DNA of 64,000 nt from an uncultured Caryophanales bacterium (GTDB taxonomy: Bacteria; Bacillota_I; Bacilli_A; Acholeplasmatales; Anaeroplasmataceae): assembly GCA_946405105.1 (NCBI GenBank), contig CAMJFY010000003.1, forward strand, positions 1 to 64,000. Direction: 5' to 3'. The position numbers and the translations under genes were made by a program. The first letter of the stretch is position 1, and every line of letters starts with the position of its first letter. Shown piece by piece: positions 53,729 to 63,590 of the stretch. The notes under the pieces are model-generated. The model ran no database searches. It was not told the DNA's origin and saw only the letters and a program-made list of their open reading frames with translations.

Positions 53729-55376
53729 AGCGTTTATCTTCAGTATAGAAAATCGAACCTCCGATGAATTCTCTTAATATCGAATTACATGGAATCCATT
53801 TATCTGAAATACTTTCATAGTATTCAAGCAATAATAATAGTCTTCTAGCAGTTATATAATACTGTGAATCTGGCTTGATTTCCTTTAGAGCTGGGATAGC
53901 ATGTTTAGCTAATACTAAAGGCTCATAAGCAAGCTCTGAATTGAATACTACATCAGCATTATTTTGGTATCTATAGATCCATTTAAATTCTCCTGCTCTA
54001 ACTGATTGCCATGATGCAATTGTCTGCTCAGGAGGTGTATTTCTATTTTCTCTATCTCTTACCATTCTTCTTACTAGTCTCATATCAGACAATGAAATTG
54101 GTGTATGGTCATCAACTCTATATTGTCCTAATGGGGCTATAAATATTTTATATTTATTCTCAAGTGGGATTGATGGACATATAGCATCATCTAATCCGTG
54201 GATACCTTCAATTAAAATTGGCTGTCTTGAATCAATCTTAATTGGTTTACCAAATGTTCTTTTCTTAGTTTTAAAATTGAATTTTGGAAGAGCAACCTCT
54301 TCTCCATGTATAAGTCTGAATATTACATCATCAAATAGTTCTAGATCTAGAGCGTTTAGATGCTCGTAATCATATCTTCCTTTTTCGTCTAAAGGATATT
54401 TAGATGGATCGTCAAAATAGAAATCATCCATTGATATCATCAATGGAACTATACCTCTGGCATATAATTCTATTCTGATTCTATTAGTAAATGTTGTCTT
54501 ACCACTAGATGATGGTCCGGCAACACAAATTAATCTTAATCTTTCTACTTCTTTGAATATTTTTCGTCCAATTTCAGCTATCTGATCGTTATGTCTTGTT
54601 TCACAAATGTTTATTAGTTCTAATGCTCTACCATTTCTAACCATTCCATTTATCTGATTAATTGTGTTAATTTTGATGATATTACTCCAGTAATTTGCTT
54701 CACGTAATACATCTCTAAATACCTTTTCTTCATTGAAATCAGGGATTTCTCCCTTAGATTCTGATCTAGGATAGAAAATTAAGAATCCAGGTGAATAAAG
54801 TCTTAACTTAAATTTAGTGATAAATCCAGTTGAAGGTAATGAATAATCATATAAGAAATCATAATAACCATCACATTCTGTGATAGGTATTTTCTCTATA
54901 GGAACATTTTTAATCATTTCTAGCTTATCATAGAAGCTTTGCTTCTTATAAATTTTCATTGCTTCTTCCTTCGATACAAGAGTATCGTGTATAGGAAGAT
55001 CATCTTTGATTATTTTGATTACTTCATTTTCTAGTCTTTTTAGATTTTCAGGTCCAAATGAATGTCCAAAATGAGATATTGAACAGAATATTGATCTAGA
55101 AATACTGTAATTGAATAACGCTCTAGCTGCTGGCCATAATCTTTTTATAGCCATCGCAATGACATATCTTAGAGTCGAAACATACATTTTTACTGCTCGA
55201 ACGTCACTTAAATCGAGTAATTCTACTATCGAATTGTCTTCTGGAATGTAGTTTAAATCCTTAATTTGGTTATTAACTTTTGCACAAATATAACGTCTAT
55301 TTTTGTTCTCAATAATGTCCGAAATTCGTTGTGGTTGAGCCATTTCTAGCACTTTTCCACCTATTGTAATTTTCAT
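53727..55376 (-). CDS. TGS-domain uridine kinase-family protein
   Basis: 549 aa. An N-terminal TGS domain (1-60: MKITIGGKVLEMAQPQRISDI) is followed by a segment like the second domain of ThrRS/AlaRS, but without its HxxxH zinc motif. From about residue 265 there is a uridine kinase with P-loop GPSSSGKTT, DDFYFDDPSKYP, EHLNALD, ILIEGIHGLDD and MRLVRRMVRDRENRN. The frame extends 72 bp upstream, but GGTGGTG stands before the ATG at 55376, and the longer version would run into a terminus repeat. Likely phosphorylates a nucleoside; the role of the TGS part is unknown. Confidence 0.88.
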   Translation of the reverse strand: MKITIGGKVLEMAQPQRISDIIENKNRRYICAKVNNQIKDLNYIPEDNSIVELLDLSDVRAVKMYVSTLRYVIAMAIKRLWPAARALFNYSISRSIFCSISHFGHSFGPENLKRLENEVIKIIKDDLPIHDTLVSKEEAMKIYKKQSFYDKLEMIKNVPIEKIPITECDGYYDFLYDYSLPSTGFITKFKLRLYSPGFLIFYPRSESKGEIPDFNEEKVFRDVLREANYWSNIIKINTINQINGMVRNGRALELINICETRHNDQIAEIGRKIFKEVERLRLICVAGPSSSGKTTFTNRIRIELYARGIVPLMISMDDFYFDDPSKYPLDEKGRYDYEHLNALDLELFDDVIFRLIHGEEVALPKFNFKTKKRTFGKPIKIDSRQPILIEGIHGLDDAICPSIPLENKYKIFIAPLGQYRVDDHTPISLSDMRLVRRMVRDRENRNTPPEQTIASWQSVRAGEFKWIYRYQNNADVVFNSELAYEPLVLAKHAIPALKEIKPDSQYYITARRLLLLLEYYESISDKWIPCNSILREFIGGSIFYTEDKR

Positions 55377-55454
55377 AGTTTTCACCACCAAAAATTTATT
55401 TTTCAAATTAAATCTAGTTTTAAAAATAAAATATGCGAATATAAACACAATAAA

Positions 55455-55498
55455 ATCTTGTTTAAAAAACTAGATAGGTTTTGAAATTTATTTTTTTA
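55455..55498 (-). repeat. Terminus hairpin element, copy 4 (pointing left)
   Basis: On the minus strand: A-rich tract, TTTC, 7 bases, ATCTAGT, 7-base loop, ACAAGAT. One mismatch in the second arm. Confidence 0.65.
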
Positions 55499-55645
55499 CC
55501 CTTTTTATACCCTTGTTTTATTGTATCTATTTATATAATTATACCATGAAAATGAAATATTTTCAATTTTTCAAGAGTCTCATAAATTATAAAGACTAGA
55601 AACTATAATATATTAAATTAAATGTGAATATAAATATATTATTAG

Positions 55646-55688
55646 ATATGGTATTTAAAACTAGATAGACTCCGAAATATTTTTTTTG
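55646..55688 (-). repeat. Terminus hairpin element, copy 5 (pointing left)
   Basis: On the minus strand: A-tract, TTTC, 7 bases, ATCTAGT (55660-55666), 7-base loop, then ACCATAT with two mismatches to the consensus arm. Confidence 0.6.
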
Positions 55689-55904
55689 ATCCTCTATAAA
55701 GTGCCTAGCTATGCCACTTTTTTACATATTATTCTGGATGAAATCACCTTTTTATCTGAATATAAATTGTTCTGTATAAGTAAATTATTTACTATTTAAA
55801 TATTATTGATAATATTTATTCTTCTATTTTTTATTTTTATAGATCATATTCAAATTTTGCTATCTATTTTTAAAAATTACAAAGTATAATGTAATTATAT
55901 TAAT

Positions 55905-55945
55905 ATCTAGTAAATCAAACTAGATACCTACTCGAAATGTTTTAA
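55905..55945 (-). repeat. Terminus hairpin element, copy 6 (pointing left)
   Basis: On the minus strand: TTTC (55934-55937), 8 bases, ATCTAGT, 7-base loop, ACTAGAT. Perfect stem, 8 bp with flanking bases. Confidence 0.75.
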
Positions 55946-56020
55946 TTTCAGCTCGAAATTTGGTCTTTTTTTAATATATATTTATATATTCTAAGCTATT
56001 TCTCGTATTATTTTTCATGT

Positions 56021-56043
56021 ACGTACGTTCATGTGCGCATAAT
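56021..56043 (-). repeat. Right boundary motif, inverted copy
   Basis: ACGTACGT at 56021-56028 and TGCGCATAAT at 56034-56043, the inverse of the words at 50422-50440. GCGCATAATGCGC (56035-56047) is itself a 13-base palindrome. Confidence 0.6.
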
Positions 56044-56060
56044 GCGCGTAATGAAAAGGC

Positions 56061-56086
56061 AAAAATAAAAAGCCGTTTTCACGGCT
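56061..56086 (-). terminator. Terminator of the S26-like gene
   Basis: AGCCGT-TTTC-ACGGCT; on the minus strand a T-rich tract follows. It marks the right edge of the terminus segment. Confidence 0.85.
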
Positions 56087-56093
56087 TAATATT

Positions 56094-56990
56094 TTAATTT
56101 TCTTCAGAATCTCCAGCATCATAAGTTGCTTTATATGATTCTTCTTCCTTTTTCTTTTCATCATCAAATTCTTCAATTGATGCATCATCATCAAGTAATT
56201 GTTCATCTTGAGCTTCCTCAGCTTCTTCAGCAGGCTCTTCATAATCAACTACCTCATCCTCATCTGTGATTTCATTTGGATCAATTGGGTTACCAAATTC
56301 ATCAACATATTGGATTTCCTCTTCCTGAGGCTGTAATGTTTCAGAATTTTCTAACTGTCTTACAAGCTCATCTGGATCTAGGAATGATGATAATTCAGAA
56401 TCAAGGTCGAAGTCATACTTATATTGCTGAGCATCTTGTTGTTGTTGCTCAGTAATATTTTGCATAGCATTCTCTAATGCTTGGTTGTTAATATCATCTT
56501 CGTAATCTAGTACTCTGTCTTTTAATCTAAAGTAAGCTAGATTTACCTTTCTAAATACATAAATTTTCTTTGTAGGATTTAATGAGAAGCTTAAGAATCT
56601 TTTCTTTCTTTGTCTTCCGATTACTTTACCAATAATATCTTCCTTATGTATAATGTGATATTCCTTTTCATGATCACCAGCTACATAGATATTCATATCT
56701 TTAAATTTTATAATACGTCTGATGAAATATTCATCATGAGTTTTATATAAAACTAAATCCTTTTTCTCTAATCTTTGAGGTGTTCTAATATGAGCATAAT
56801 CTCCAACCCTCAAAAGTGGCTTATTCATGTCATCTTCAATTTTTAAGGTTCCGATTAGACCATGTGTTACTCTATCTAGAACAATATCGAGTCCGTTGAC
56901 GTCAAGTTTTTCTTCGACTTCCTCAACCTCTTCTTTTTCTTCAACTTGTTCTAGTAACTCAGGGCCTTCAACTCTTTGAAATTTTCTCAT
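56094..56990 (-). CDS. S24/S26 (signal peptidase/LexA-like) domain protein with acidic tail, probably inactive
   Basis: 298 aa. Residues about 50-130 follow the S26 beta-fold: PLLRVGDYAHIRTPQRLEKKDLVLYKTHDEYFIRRIIKFKDMNIYVAGDHEKEYHIIHKEDIIGKVIG. The usual nucleophile motif S-M-x-P is missing (THGLIGTL there), and the general base Lys or His of the KR/HR pair is replaced by Arg (FIRRII). No membrane anchor is seen. A Gln-rich stretch and a roughly 110-residue acidic tail (Glu/Asp) follow. GGGGAC precedes the ATG. Function unknown. Confidence 0.6.
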   Translation of the reverse strand: MRKFQRVEGPELLEQVEEKEEVEEVEEKLDVNGLDIVLDRVTHGLIGTLKIEDDMNKPLLRVGDYAHIRTPQRLEKKDLVLYKTHDEYFIRRIIKFKDMNIYVAGDHEKEYHIIHKEDIIGKVIGRQRKKRFLSFSLNPTKKIYVFRKVNLAYFRLKDRVLDYEDDINNQALENAMQNITEQQQQDAQQYKYDFDLDSELSSFLDPDELVRQLENSETLQPQEEEIQYVDEFGNPIDPNEITDEDEVVDYEEPAEEAEEAQDEQLLDDDASIEEFDDEKKKEEESYKATYDAGDSEEN

Positions 56991-57176
56991 AGTGTCCCCT
57001 CTAATAATTCGATATTTATATTATATAGAAATATCCTAAAAATTTCAAGTGTGCTCTATACATTTAGATGTAGCCTTTATTTTAATCTATATTATCTTTT
57101 TCAATTATCTATTAGCAAATACTGGTTGAAATGATAAAAACTAAAAAAATGGGCAATTTTAAGGCTTAAAAAGAAA

Positions 57177-57199
57177 AATAGGCGTTATTTTCGCCTATT
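57177..57199 (-). terminator. Terminator of parE-parC
   Basis: AATAGGCG and CGCCTATT with a 7-base loop, overlapping the parC TAG codon; on the minus strand T5 follows. Confidence 0.88.
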
Positions 57200-59906
57200 C
57201 CTCATCAAATAAAGATATTTTCTTATATTTTATCTCTTTTTTTTCTTCATTTTCTGATTCATCAATTGAATCATCAATTTTTTTGCCTGTCTCTTTAGCT
57301 AGGATTGCATCTAACTCATCAAATATGCCTTGTGATGAAGCTTTCTTAGCTGTAACGATAGGAGTTTCCTCCTCGATACCAAAGTCATCTGTAAATAGGT
57401 CATGCTTAACTTCAACTAGATATTCAGGTGATACTACATCATCTGGCTTAGATGGCTCTGGTAATACCATGCCAACTAATTCCTTTAATGTATTATCAGC
57501 TGGAGTTAATTGCTTACCAGCATCTGAAACATTATATTTTAGGTTGAATGCATCAATTGAATCAGATCCATTCTTATACATTAATGAAATCTTTACATTC
57601 TCTTTGTATTGGTTTGGAGTCATCTTTTTAGCATCAATTAATAGATATGGATTTGATTTTAATTTCTTAATAACTGGGTTTCCTGATCTTGAACGCTTAG
57701 TTAATAAGACATCAGTAACCTTCATTCTCTTAATTGTTTGTCTGTTAGTTAATAATAAGAAGTCATCATTCTTATTACAATATACTACAGATACAACCTC
57801 ATCACCATTCTTTAAATTGATAGATTTAACTCCACCAGCATTAGTTCCATATAATGAAATATCAGTTGCTCTAAAGCGTAGAGCTTCAGCATTTTTTGTA
57901 AATACCATTATTTCAAGTGGGTCCTTAATCATATCTACAGATACAAGCTCATCGTCATTACATTTCATTGCTCTAACTGGCTTAATATATCTTTGTAGCT
58001 GGAAGCCACTTAATAATGTTTGCTTCATTATACCCTTCTTAGTAGCTAATACTAATGAATATGGCTCATTGAAATTAGATATTGAGAATACAGCAACAAA
58101 TTTTTCATTTGCTGATGTAGATACTAATGTTGATATGAATGTACCAACCTCTTTGAATTTAGCCTCTGGAATCTTAAATACTGGAAGGTAAATGAAGTTT
58201 CCTAGGTTAGTAAAGATTAATAATGTATCTAGAGTAGAAACCTCTTTTAGGAATAATACTGAATCATTTTCCTTTAAGCCATTTGATTTGGCAGCATTAT
58301 ATGCTTTAAGGTTTGCTCGCTTTAGGTATCCTTCCTTAGATACAGATACCATTGTTTGTTCTTTAGAGATTAAATCTGTTTCATCAATCTTGATAGATTG
58401 AACCTCATCAACAATTTCTGTTCTTCTTGGAACAACTAAATTCTTATTTACCTCAGCTAACTCATGCTTAATGACTTTTAATAATTCCTTTTCAGAAGAT
58501 AAAATCTTGTTGTATTCTAAAATGTTATTATTTAGAGTTACATTTTCTTCTTGAAGTGCCATTATATCTTGATGAGATAATGAGTATAAACGCATCATAA
58601 CGATAGCCTCAGCCTGTTCAGGTGAGAATTCGAATTCTTTTACTAAGTTATCGATAGAGTCTTGCTTATTCTTACTATGTCTGATGATTGCGATAACTTC
58701 ATCAGTTACATCTAGCATTTTGATTAAGCCTTCTACGATGTGTAATCTCTTTTTAGCTTTCTTTAAATCGAAATTAGTTCTATTTGTAACTACATCCTTT
58801 TGATGCTCAATATAAGCATCTAATATTGGTAATACACCAAGTCTCATTGGACGCTTATTACAAATAGCTACCATATTATAATTACAGTTTGTTTGTAATT
58901 CAGTGTTCTTAAAGAAGAAATTAATGATTGCGTCTACATTGGCATCCTTCTTTAAATCAATTGCGATTCTTAGACCATCTCTACCTGATTCATCTCTTAC
59001 CTCGATTACATCAGGTACCTTACCATCCATTCTTAGCTGTTCCATCTTTTTAACTGTTTGTGATTTAAAGATATCATAAGGAATTTCTGTGATGACAATT
59101 CTCTTTTGTCCATCCTTATTCATATCTTCGATTTCATATTTACTTCTTATACAAACACTTCCAGATCCTGTTAGGAATGCTTCTCTAATGGCATCTCTAC
59201 CCATTACGATACCACCAGTAGGGAAGTCTGGACCAGGCATAATTTCAAGTAGGTCATCTACGGTCATATTAGGGTTATTAATTCTTTCAATTGTAGCATT
59301 AATAACTTCGTTAATATTATGTGTTGGAATATATGTTGCATAACCTGAAGAAATACCCATACTACCATTAACTAATAGATTTGGGAATCTTGCAGGTAAA
59401 ACTGTAGGCTCTACCTCTTCGTCATCGAAGTTTGGAACGAATGGTACAGTTTGTTTTTCAATATCCTCTAATAGATATTCTGAATTCTTAGATAATCTAA
59501 TTTCAGTATAACGCATTGCGGCTGGACCATCACCATCGATTGAACCGTTATTACCGTGCATATCGATAAGTGGAACACCCATTTTCCACTTTTGTGACAT
59601 ACGAACTAATGCTTCATAAATAGATGAGTCACCATGAGGGTGGTATTTACCCATAACCTCACCGACGATTCTTGCTGATTTTTTATATGGAGCATTTGCT
59701 GTAACCTTTAATGCATTCATACCATAAAGGATACGTCTTTGAACTGGCTTTAAACCATCTCTAATATCTGGGATAGCACGCTCTTGGATGATATATTTAG
59801 AATATCTACCAAATCTATCACCTAGTGCTTCCTCTAATTTTAATTCTTCAAATTTTTCAGCTAGGAAAATATCAAGCTTCTTCTTTAATGTTTCTTGCTT
59901 CGCCAT
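57195..59906 (-). CDS. parC: DNA topoisomerase IV subunit A
   Basis: 903 aa. Cleaves and rejoins DNA to unlink sister chromosomes. The winged-helix/tower part has [18 protein letters not shown] and the catalytic Tyr133 in [11 protein letters not shown]. The quinolone-region residues Ser94 and Glu98 are wild type. The C-terminal beta-pinwheel (about 500-820) lacks the gyrase GyrA box and an acidic/lysine-rich tail follows. It begins 2 bp after parE in the same operon. Confidence 0.97.
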   Translation of the reverse strand: MAKQETLKKKLDIFLAEKFEELKLEEALGDRFGRYSKYIIQERAIPDIRDGLKPVQRRILYGMNALKVTANAPYKKSARIVGEVMGKYHPHGDSSIYEALVRMSQKWKMGVPLIDMHGNNGSIDGDGPAAMRYTEIRLSKNSEYLLEDIEKQTVPFVPNFDDEEVEPTVLPARFPNLLVNGSMGISSGYATYIPTHNINEVINATIERINNPNMTVDDLLEIMPGPDFPTGGIVMGRDAIREAFLTGSGSVCIRSKYEIEDMNKDGQKRIVITEIPYDIFKSQTVKKMEQLRMDGKVPDVIEVRDESGRDGLRIAIDLKKDANVDAIINFFFKNTELQTNCNYNMVAICNKRPMRLGVLPILDAYIEHQKDVVTNRTNFDLKKAKKRLHIVEGLIKMLDVTDEVIAIIRHSKNKQDSIDNLVKEFEFSPEQAEAIVMMRLYSLSHQDIMALQEENVTLNNNILEYNKILSSEKELLKVIKHELAEVNKNLVVPRRTEIVDEVQSIKIDETDLISKEQTMVSVSKEGYLKRANLKAYNAAKSNGLKENDSVLFLKEVSTLDTLLIFTNLGNFIYLPVFKIPEAKFKEVGTFISTLVSTSANEKFVAVFSISNFNEPYSLVLATKKGIMKQTLLSGFQLQRYIKPVRAMKCNDDELVSVDMIKDPLEIMVFTKNAEALRFRATDISLYGTNAGGVKSINLKNGDEVVSVVYCNKNDDFLLLTNRQTIKRMKVTDVLLTKRSRSGNPVIKKLKSNPYLLIDAKKMTPNQYKENVKISLMYKNGSDSIDAFNLKYNVSDAGKQLTPADNTLKELVGMVLPEPSKPDDVVSPEYLVEVKHDLFTDDFGIEEETPIVTAKKASSQGIFDELDAILAKETGKKIDDSIDESENEEKKEIKYKKISLFDEE

Positions 59907-59908
59907 GA

Positions 59909-61834
59909 TTATTCTCCTTCCTCAAGAGTGAATTGAACGTGATTTTCTAGCCACTCTCTTCTTCGATTTGCATCGCTACCCATTAGTACTTCAATTTGAT
60001 TTTCAGCTTCTGCCTCATCATCAATGCTTACCTTTACTAATGTTCTTGTCTCTGGGTTCATAGTTGTTTCCCATAATTGCTCTGCATTCATTTCACCAAG
60101 ACCTTTGTATCTTTGTAAAATTGTAGGACAATTACATGAAGCTAAAATCTTATCCTTTTCTTCATTAGTCCATGCATAAACGATTTCTTCTTTCTTACCT
60201 CTCTTTGTAATCTTAAATAGTGGTGGAAGGGCTAAATATATTCTTCCATCCTCTACTAGAGGCTTCATATATCTAAAGAAGAATGTTAATAATAATACCT
60301 GAATATGGGCACCATCATCATCGGCATCGGTCATGATTATAATCTTTTTATAATTACATTTCTTTAAATCAAAATTTGTTCCATAATCAGCACCGATTGT
60401 ATAAATCATTGTTGCGATTTCTTCATTCTTTAATGCTGATTCAGCAGTTGCCTTTTCAGTATTTAATACTTTACCTCTTAGAGGTAGGATTGCTTGGAAT
60501 CTTCTATCTCTACCTTGCTTAGCTGATCCACCGGCAGAATCACCCTCTACAAGATATAATTCATTTATTTCCTTGTTCTTTTCACTTGTTGGAGCTAGCT
60601 TATCAGAAATATTCTTTTCGCCTTTATCCTTTTTATCCATACGAGCTTGCTCACGAGCTTTTCTAGCTGCGGCACGTGATTCAGCTTCCTTTAATGCTTT
60701 CTTAACAAGCTGTTCAGATAAATCCTTATTTTCAACTAAGAAATAGCCTAGCTTCTCTGAAATTACAGCATCTACTGCAGTCTTGGCAGCTGGAGTACCT
60801 AGTTTTCCTTTTGTTTGGCCTTCAAATTCTAGTAATTTTTCACCAATTCTAACAGATACTACTGCAGTCATACCAGCTCTAATATCAGTTCCTTCTAGCT
60901 GTACATTATCTTTAATTAATCTCATCTTATGAGCATAATCATTAAATGCCTTAGTTAAAGCTGCTTTAAAGCCTGTTTCATGGCTACCACCATCGTTTGT
61001 CTTAACGTTGTTAACGAATGAAACGATAGTTTCAGAATATGAATCGATAAATTGAAGAGCTACCTCAACCTCGATTTCATCTTTTGAATCAGGTAGCTTA
61101 TATGTTCCATCAAAATATGCAACATTATGAAGAGGCTTTTTACCTGTTGTCATAAATGCTACATATTCAGAGATACCATTCTCATATAAGAATTCATCTT
61201 TTTTATTATTTCTTCTATCCTTTAAGACAATCTTTAAATTTTTAATTAAAAAAGCAGATTCTCTTAATCTAGTTTTAATTGTTTCATATTGATAAACTGT
61301 TGTTGTAAAGATTTGAGGATCTGGTTTGAATGTTACTGTTGTACCAGTTCTTCTTGTATCACCTAAAATTTCTACCTTAGAAACCTTAGTTCCACCATCC
61401 TCAAATTTAATTTGATGGATTTTACCCTCTCTATAAGATGTAACCATCATGTAAGTTGATAATGCGTTTACTACTGATGCACCTACACCATGTAGACCAC
61501 CAGATGTCTTATAGCTTGAACCACCGAACTTACCACCAGCATTAAGCTTAGTGTAAATAATTTCCATTGTGTTCTTACCAGTTTGGTGCATACCACAAGG
61601 TACACCACGTCCATTATCCTCAACAGTGATGGAATTATCTTCATTAATTGTAACAATAATCTCTCTACCAAATCCTGCAAGAGCCTCATCGATTGCGTTA
61701 TCAACAATCTCCCATACAAGGTGATGTAAACCACGTTCATCAGTTGAACCGATATACATACCAGGACGCTTTCTAACGTGCTCAAGACCTTCAAGGACTG
61801 TTATGGAGTCATCATTATATGTATTTGCTGCCAA
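59909..61834 (-). CDS. parE: DNA topoisomerase IV subunit B
   Basis: 641 aa ATPase subunit. GHKL motifs [24 protein letters not shown] and [14 protein letters not shown]. The toprim domain has [35 protein letters not shown], the [15 protein letters not shown] wording being that of ParE rather than GyrB, and [12 protein letters not shown]. The start is a TTG at 61834, seven bases after AGGAGG; no ATG is available nearby. First gene of parE-parC. Confidence 0.97.
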   Translation of the reverse strand: MAANTYNDDSITVLEGLEHVRKRPGMYIGSTDERGLHHLVWEIVDNAIDEALAGFGREIIVTINEDNSITVEDNGRGVPCGMHQTGKNTMEIIYTKLNAGGKFGGSSYKTSGGLHGVGASVVNALSTYMMVTSYREGKIHQIKFEDGGTKVSKVEILGDTRRTGTTVTFKPDPQIFTTTVYQYETIKTRLRESAFLIKNLKIVLKDRRNNKKDEFLYENGISEYVAFMTTGKKPLHNVAYFDGTYKLPDSKDEIEVEVALQFIDSYSETIVSFVNNVKTNDGGSHETGFKAALTKAFNDYAHKMRLIKDNVQLEGTDIRAGMTAVVSVRIGEKLLEFEGQTKGKLGTPAAKTAVDAVISEKLGYFLVENKDLSEQLVKKALKEAESRAAARKAREQARMDKKDKGEKNISDKLAPTSEKNKEINELYLVEGDSAGGSAKQGRDRRFQAILPLRGKVLNTEKATAESALKNEEIATMIYTIGADYGTNFDLKKCNYKKIIIMTDADDDGAHIQVLLLTFFFRYMKPLVEDGRIYLALPPLFKITKRGKKEEIVYAWTNEEKDKILASCNCPTILQRYKGLGEMNAEQLWETTMNPETRTLVKVSIDDEAEAENQIEVLMGSDANRRREWLENHVQFTLEEGE

Positions 61835-61915
61835 TTTAATCCCTCCTAATAAATCATCTTATTTATGATACCATAAATATTGGTTTTTTTTCAATAAATG
61901 AAAGCTGATTTCATT

Positions 61916-62692
61916 CTATTTTTCATCAATTTCATCGATATATTTTGATATTGTATATTTTTCTTTTGTTTCAGTAATGCCTCTATATTCAATCGCATTC
62001 TTCGGACAATTAGAAATACATGCCATACAGTGAGCACAATTTGTTATCCATTTAGGCTTTCCATTTTCCAGTATTATATTATTTATAGGACAAATATTTA
62101 CACATTTAGAACAACCTATACAAGAATCTTTAGTATAAAATTTTTTTGTTTTATTTTTAATCTTTGTCCATACTGGAACAAAAGGAATAGTTATTATTGA
62201 TTCAAATAACCAAATATGTCTTCCCTTTAAAACTTCATGATTTGAAATTTGTTTAGATGTTTCATGAATCTGTTTTGTAGCTTCATTTAATCTTCTTAAT
62301 ATTTCTTCCTTTGGAAGCATTGGATACATATTACTTGCTACATAATTTCTTGGCATAGTTAATTCTTTTCTACCCATATATTTCATTTTCTTTTTACGAG
62401 CTATTCTCTTACATATATTATTAGCAATTCCTGCATAGCCTCCACTAGAAAAAATAAAATATATTTCTTTGTTTCCTTCAAGCTCTACATTTCTTAAGAA
62501 CTTATTTACAAATTTAGGAGTTTCACATGTATAGATAGGAACACAAACAATAAAAGGCTTATCTGAATGAATTTTAGAATAATCATTTTCTTTTAATTTT
62601 TTTAAAAGGTTAATAGTTTCATCATCTAAATCTTTTGCTAATTTATTAGCAATATATTTTGTATTTCCAGTCGCTGAAAAGTATAAAATCAT
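61916..62692 (-). CDS. EFR1-type flavodoxin-ferredoxin protein
   Basis: 258 aa. N-terminal flavodoxin fold with the FMN phosphate loop FSATGNTKYIA and VPIYTCETP. The C-terminal di-cluster ferredoxin reads CIGCSKCVNICP and CAHCMACISNCP, two 4Fe-4S sites. This two-domain architecture is common in anaerobic Bacillota and probably moves electrons between carriers; the partner is unknown. GGTGATAT precedes the ATG. Divergent from plsY. Confidence 0.88.
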   Translation of the reverse strand: MILYFSATGNTKYIANKLAKDLDDETINLLKKLKENDYSKIHSDKPFIVCVPIYTCETPKFVNKFLRNVELEGNKEIYFIFSSGGYAGIANNICKRIARKKKMKYMGRKELTMPRNYVASNMYPMLPKEEILRRLNEATKQIHETSKQISNHEVLKGRHIWLFESIITIPFVPVWTKIKNKTKKFYTKDSCIGCSKCVNICPINNIILENGKPKWITNCAHCMACISNCPKNAIEYRGITETKEKYTISKYIDEIDEK

Positions 62693-62802
62693 TTATATAT
62701 CACCAGAATAATTATAGCAAGAAAAGTAAAATATTAAAATAATATTTTTGACATAGAAGGGTATTAATTGTATAATATTTTTGTTTGAAGGAATGAGATA
62801 TT

Positions 62803-63498
62803 ATGTTTTTATTAAGTGATATAAATACTGAGGCTTTAAATGCTATTATCGCAATAGGCTTAATGGTCCTTTCATATATTATAGGATCAATACCATTTGG
62901 ACTAGTTGTAGGTAAGGCTTTAGCTCATAAGGATATTAGACAATATGGTAGTGGAAACGTTGGTTCTACTAATGCGATTAGAGTACTTGGAAAAAAGCTT
63001 GGATTCTTTGTTTTCTTCCTAGATGTGTTTAAAGGAATGGCTATTATTATTCTTGTTAAGATTTTACATCAAAATGGAATTTGGAATTCTCCAGTTGAGG
63101 AATTATGGTATGGTGCATTTGCAATAATCGGTCATACATTCTCAATCTTCTTAGGATTTAAGGGTGGAAAAGCAGTTGCTACATCACTTGGAGTTGTATT
63201 AATTACTTCTCCTTTAACTGCAATAGCTTGTTTAATTGTATTTGGTATTATCGTTTTAGCAACTGGTTATGTTTCACTTGGATCTACATTTGCTGCATTA
63301 ACAGTTGTTACAGTTGGATGGTTATTACATTTTGTAGGAATTGAGCCACTTAATTTCTTAGAATATTTTATTGGTAAAACAACTGTTTCACTTTGTGTAT
63401 TATTTACATGTGCTACTATCTTAATTTTATTAAGACATATAAAAAATTATAAACGACTTTTAAATGGTACAGAAAATTCATTTAAAAAGAAAAAATAA
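62803..63498 (+). CDS. plsY: Glycerol-3-phosphate acyltransferase PlsY
   Basis: Transfers an acyl group from acyl-phosphate to glycerol-3-phosphate in the membrane. 231 aa, with five or more membrane helices. The three PlsY motifs are visible: GSIPFGLVVGKA with IRQYGSGNVGSTNAIRVLGKK, then GHTFSIFLGFKGGKAVATSLGV, and the later glycine-rich GYVSLGSTF. Works before PlsC (25.3 kb). The C-terminal tail is basic. Terminator follows. Confidence 0.96.
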   Translation: MFLLSDINTEALNAIIAIGLMVLSYIIGSIPFGLVVGKALAHKDIRQYGSGNVGSTNAIRVLGKKLGFFVFFLDVFKGMAIIILVKILHQNGIWNSPVEELWYGAFAIIGHTFSIFLGFKGGKAVATSLGVVLITSPLTAIACLIVFGIIVLATGYVSLGSTFAALTVVTVGWLLHFVGIEPLNFLEYFIGKTTVSLCVLFTCATILILLRHIKNYKRLLNGTENSFKKKK

Positions 63499-63538
63499 AG
63501 AGTAGGTATACCTTACTAAGGTTATCTACTCTTTTTTA
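63498..63538 (+). terminator. Intrinsic terminator of plsY
   Basis: AAGAGTAG and CTACTCTT around a 20-base loop, followed by T6. Confidence 0.82.
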
Positions 63539-63590
63539 TTGATATAAAAAAACATATATTGTATAATTTTTAAATAGGGAGAGTGATAAA

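Larger units (their letters stand above)
55377..56060. other. Intergenic segment, right part of the terminus region
   Basis: About 680 bp of very AT-rich DNA between the uridine kinase start and the end of the S26-like gene. It holds three inverted copies of the hairpin element and the right boundary motif. I see no coding frame with a ribosome site, apart from upstream extension of the kinase frame. Confidence 0.65.

Noticed and set aside
55377-55448. Longer N-terminus of the TGS-uridine kinase
   Set aside because: The extension has no ribosome site and is a hydrophobic stretch not found in TGS proteins, while the inner ATG has GGTGGTG and begins the conserved domain.
50421-56060. CRISPR array or prophage/insertion element as explanation of the repeats
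   Set aside because: Copies are unevenly spaced over 5.5 kb, inverted across the centre and without spacers of constant length; no transposase, integrase of phage type or cas gene is present.
57283-58191. 302-codon plus-strand frame opposite parC
   Set aside because: Antisense shadow of parC; no ribosome site and its protein is only the complement of a well-conserved coding sequence.
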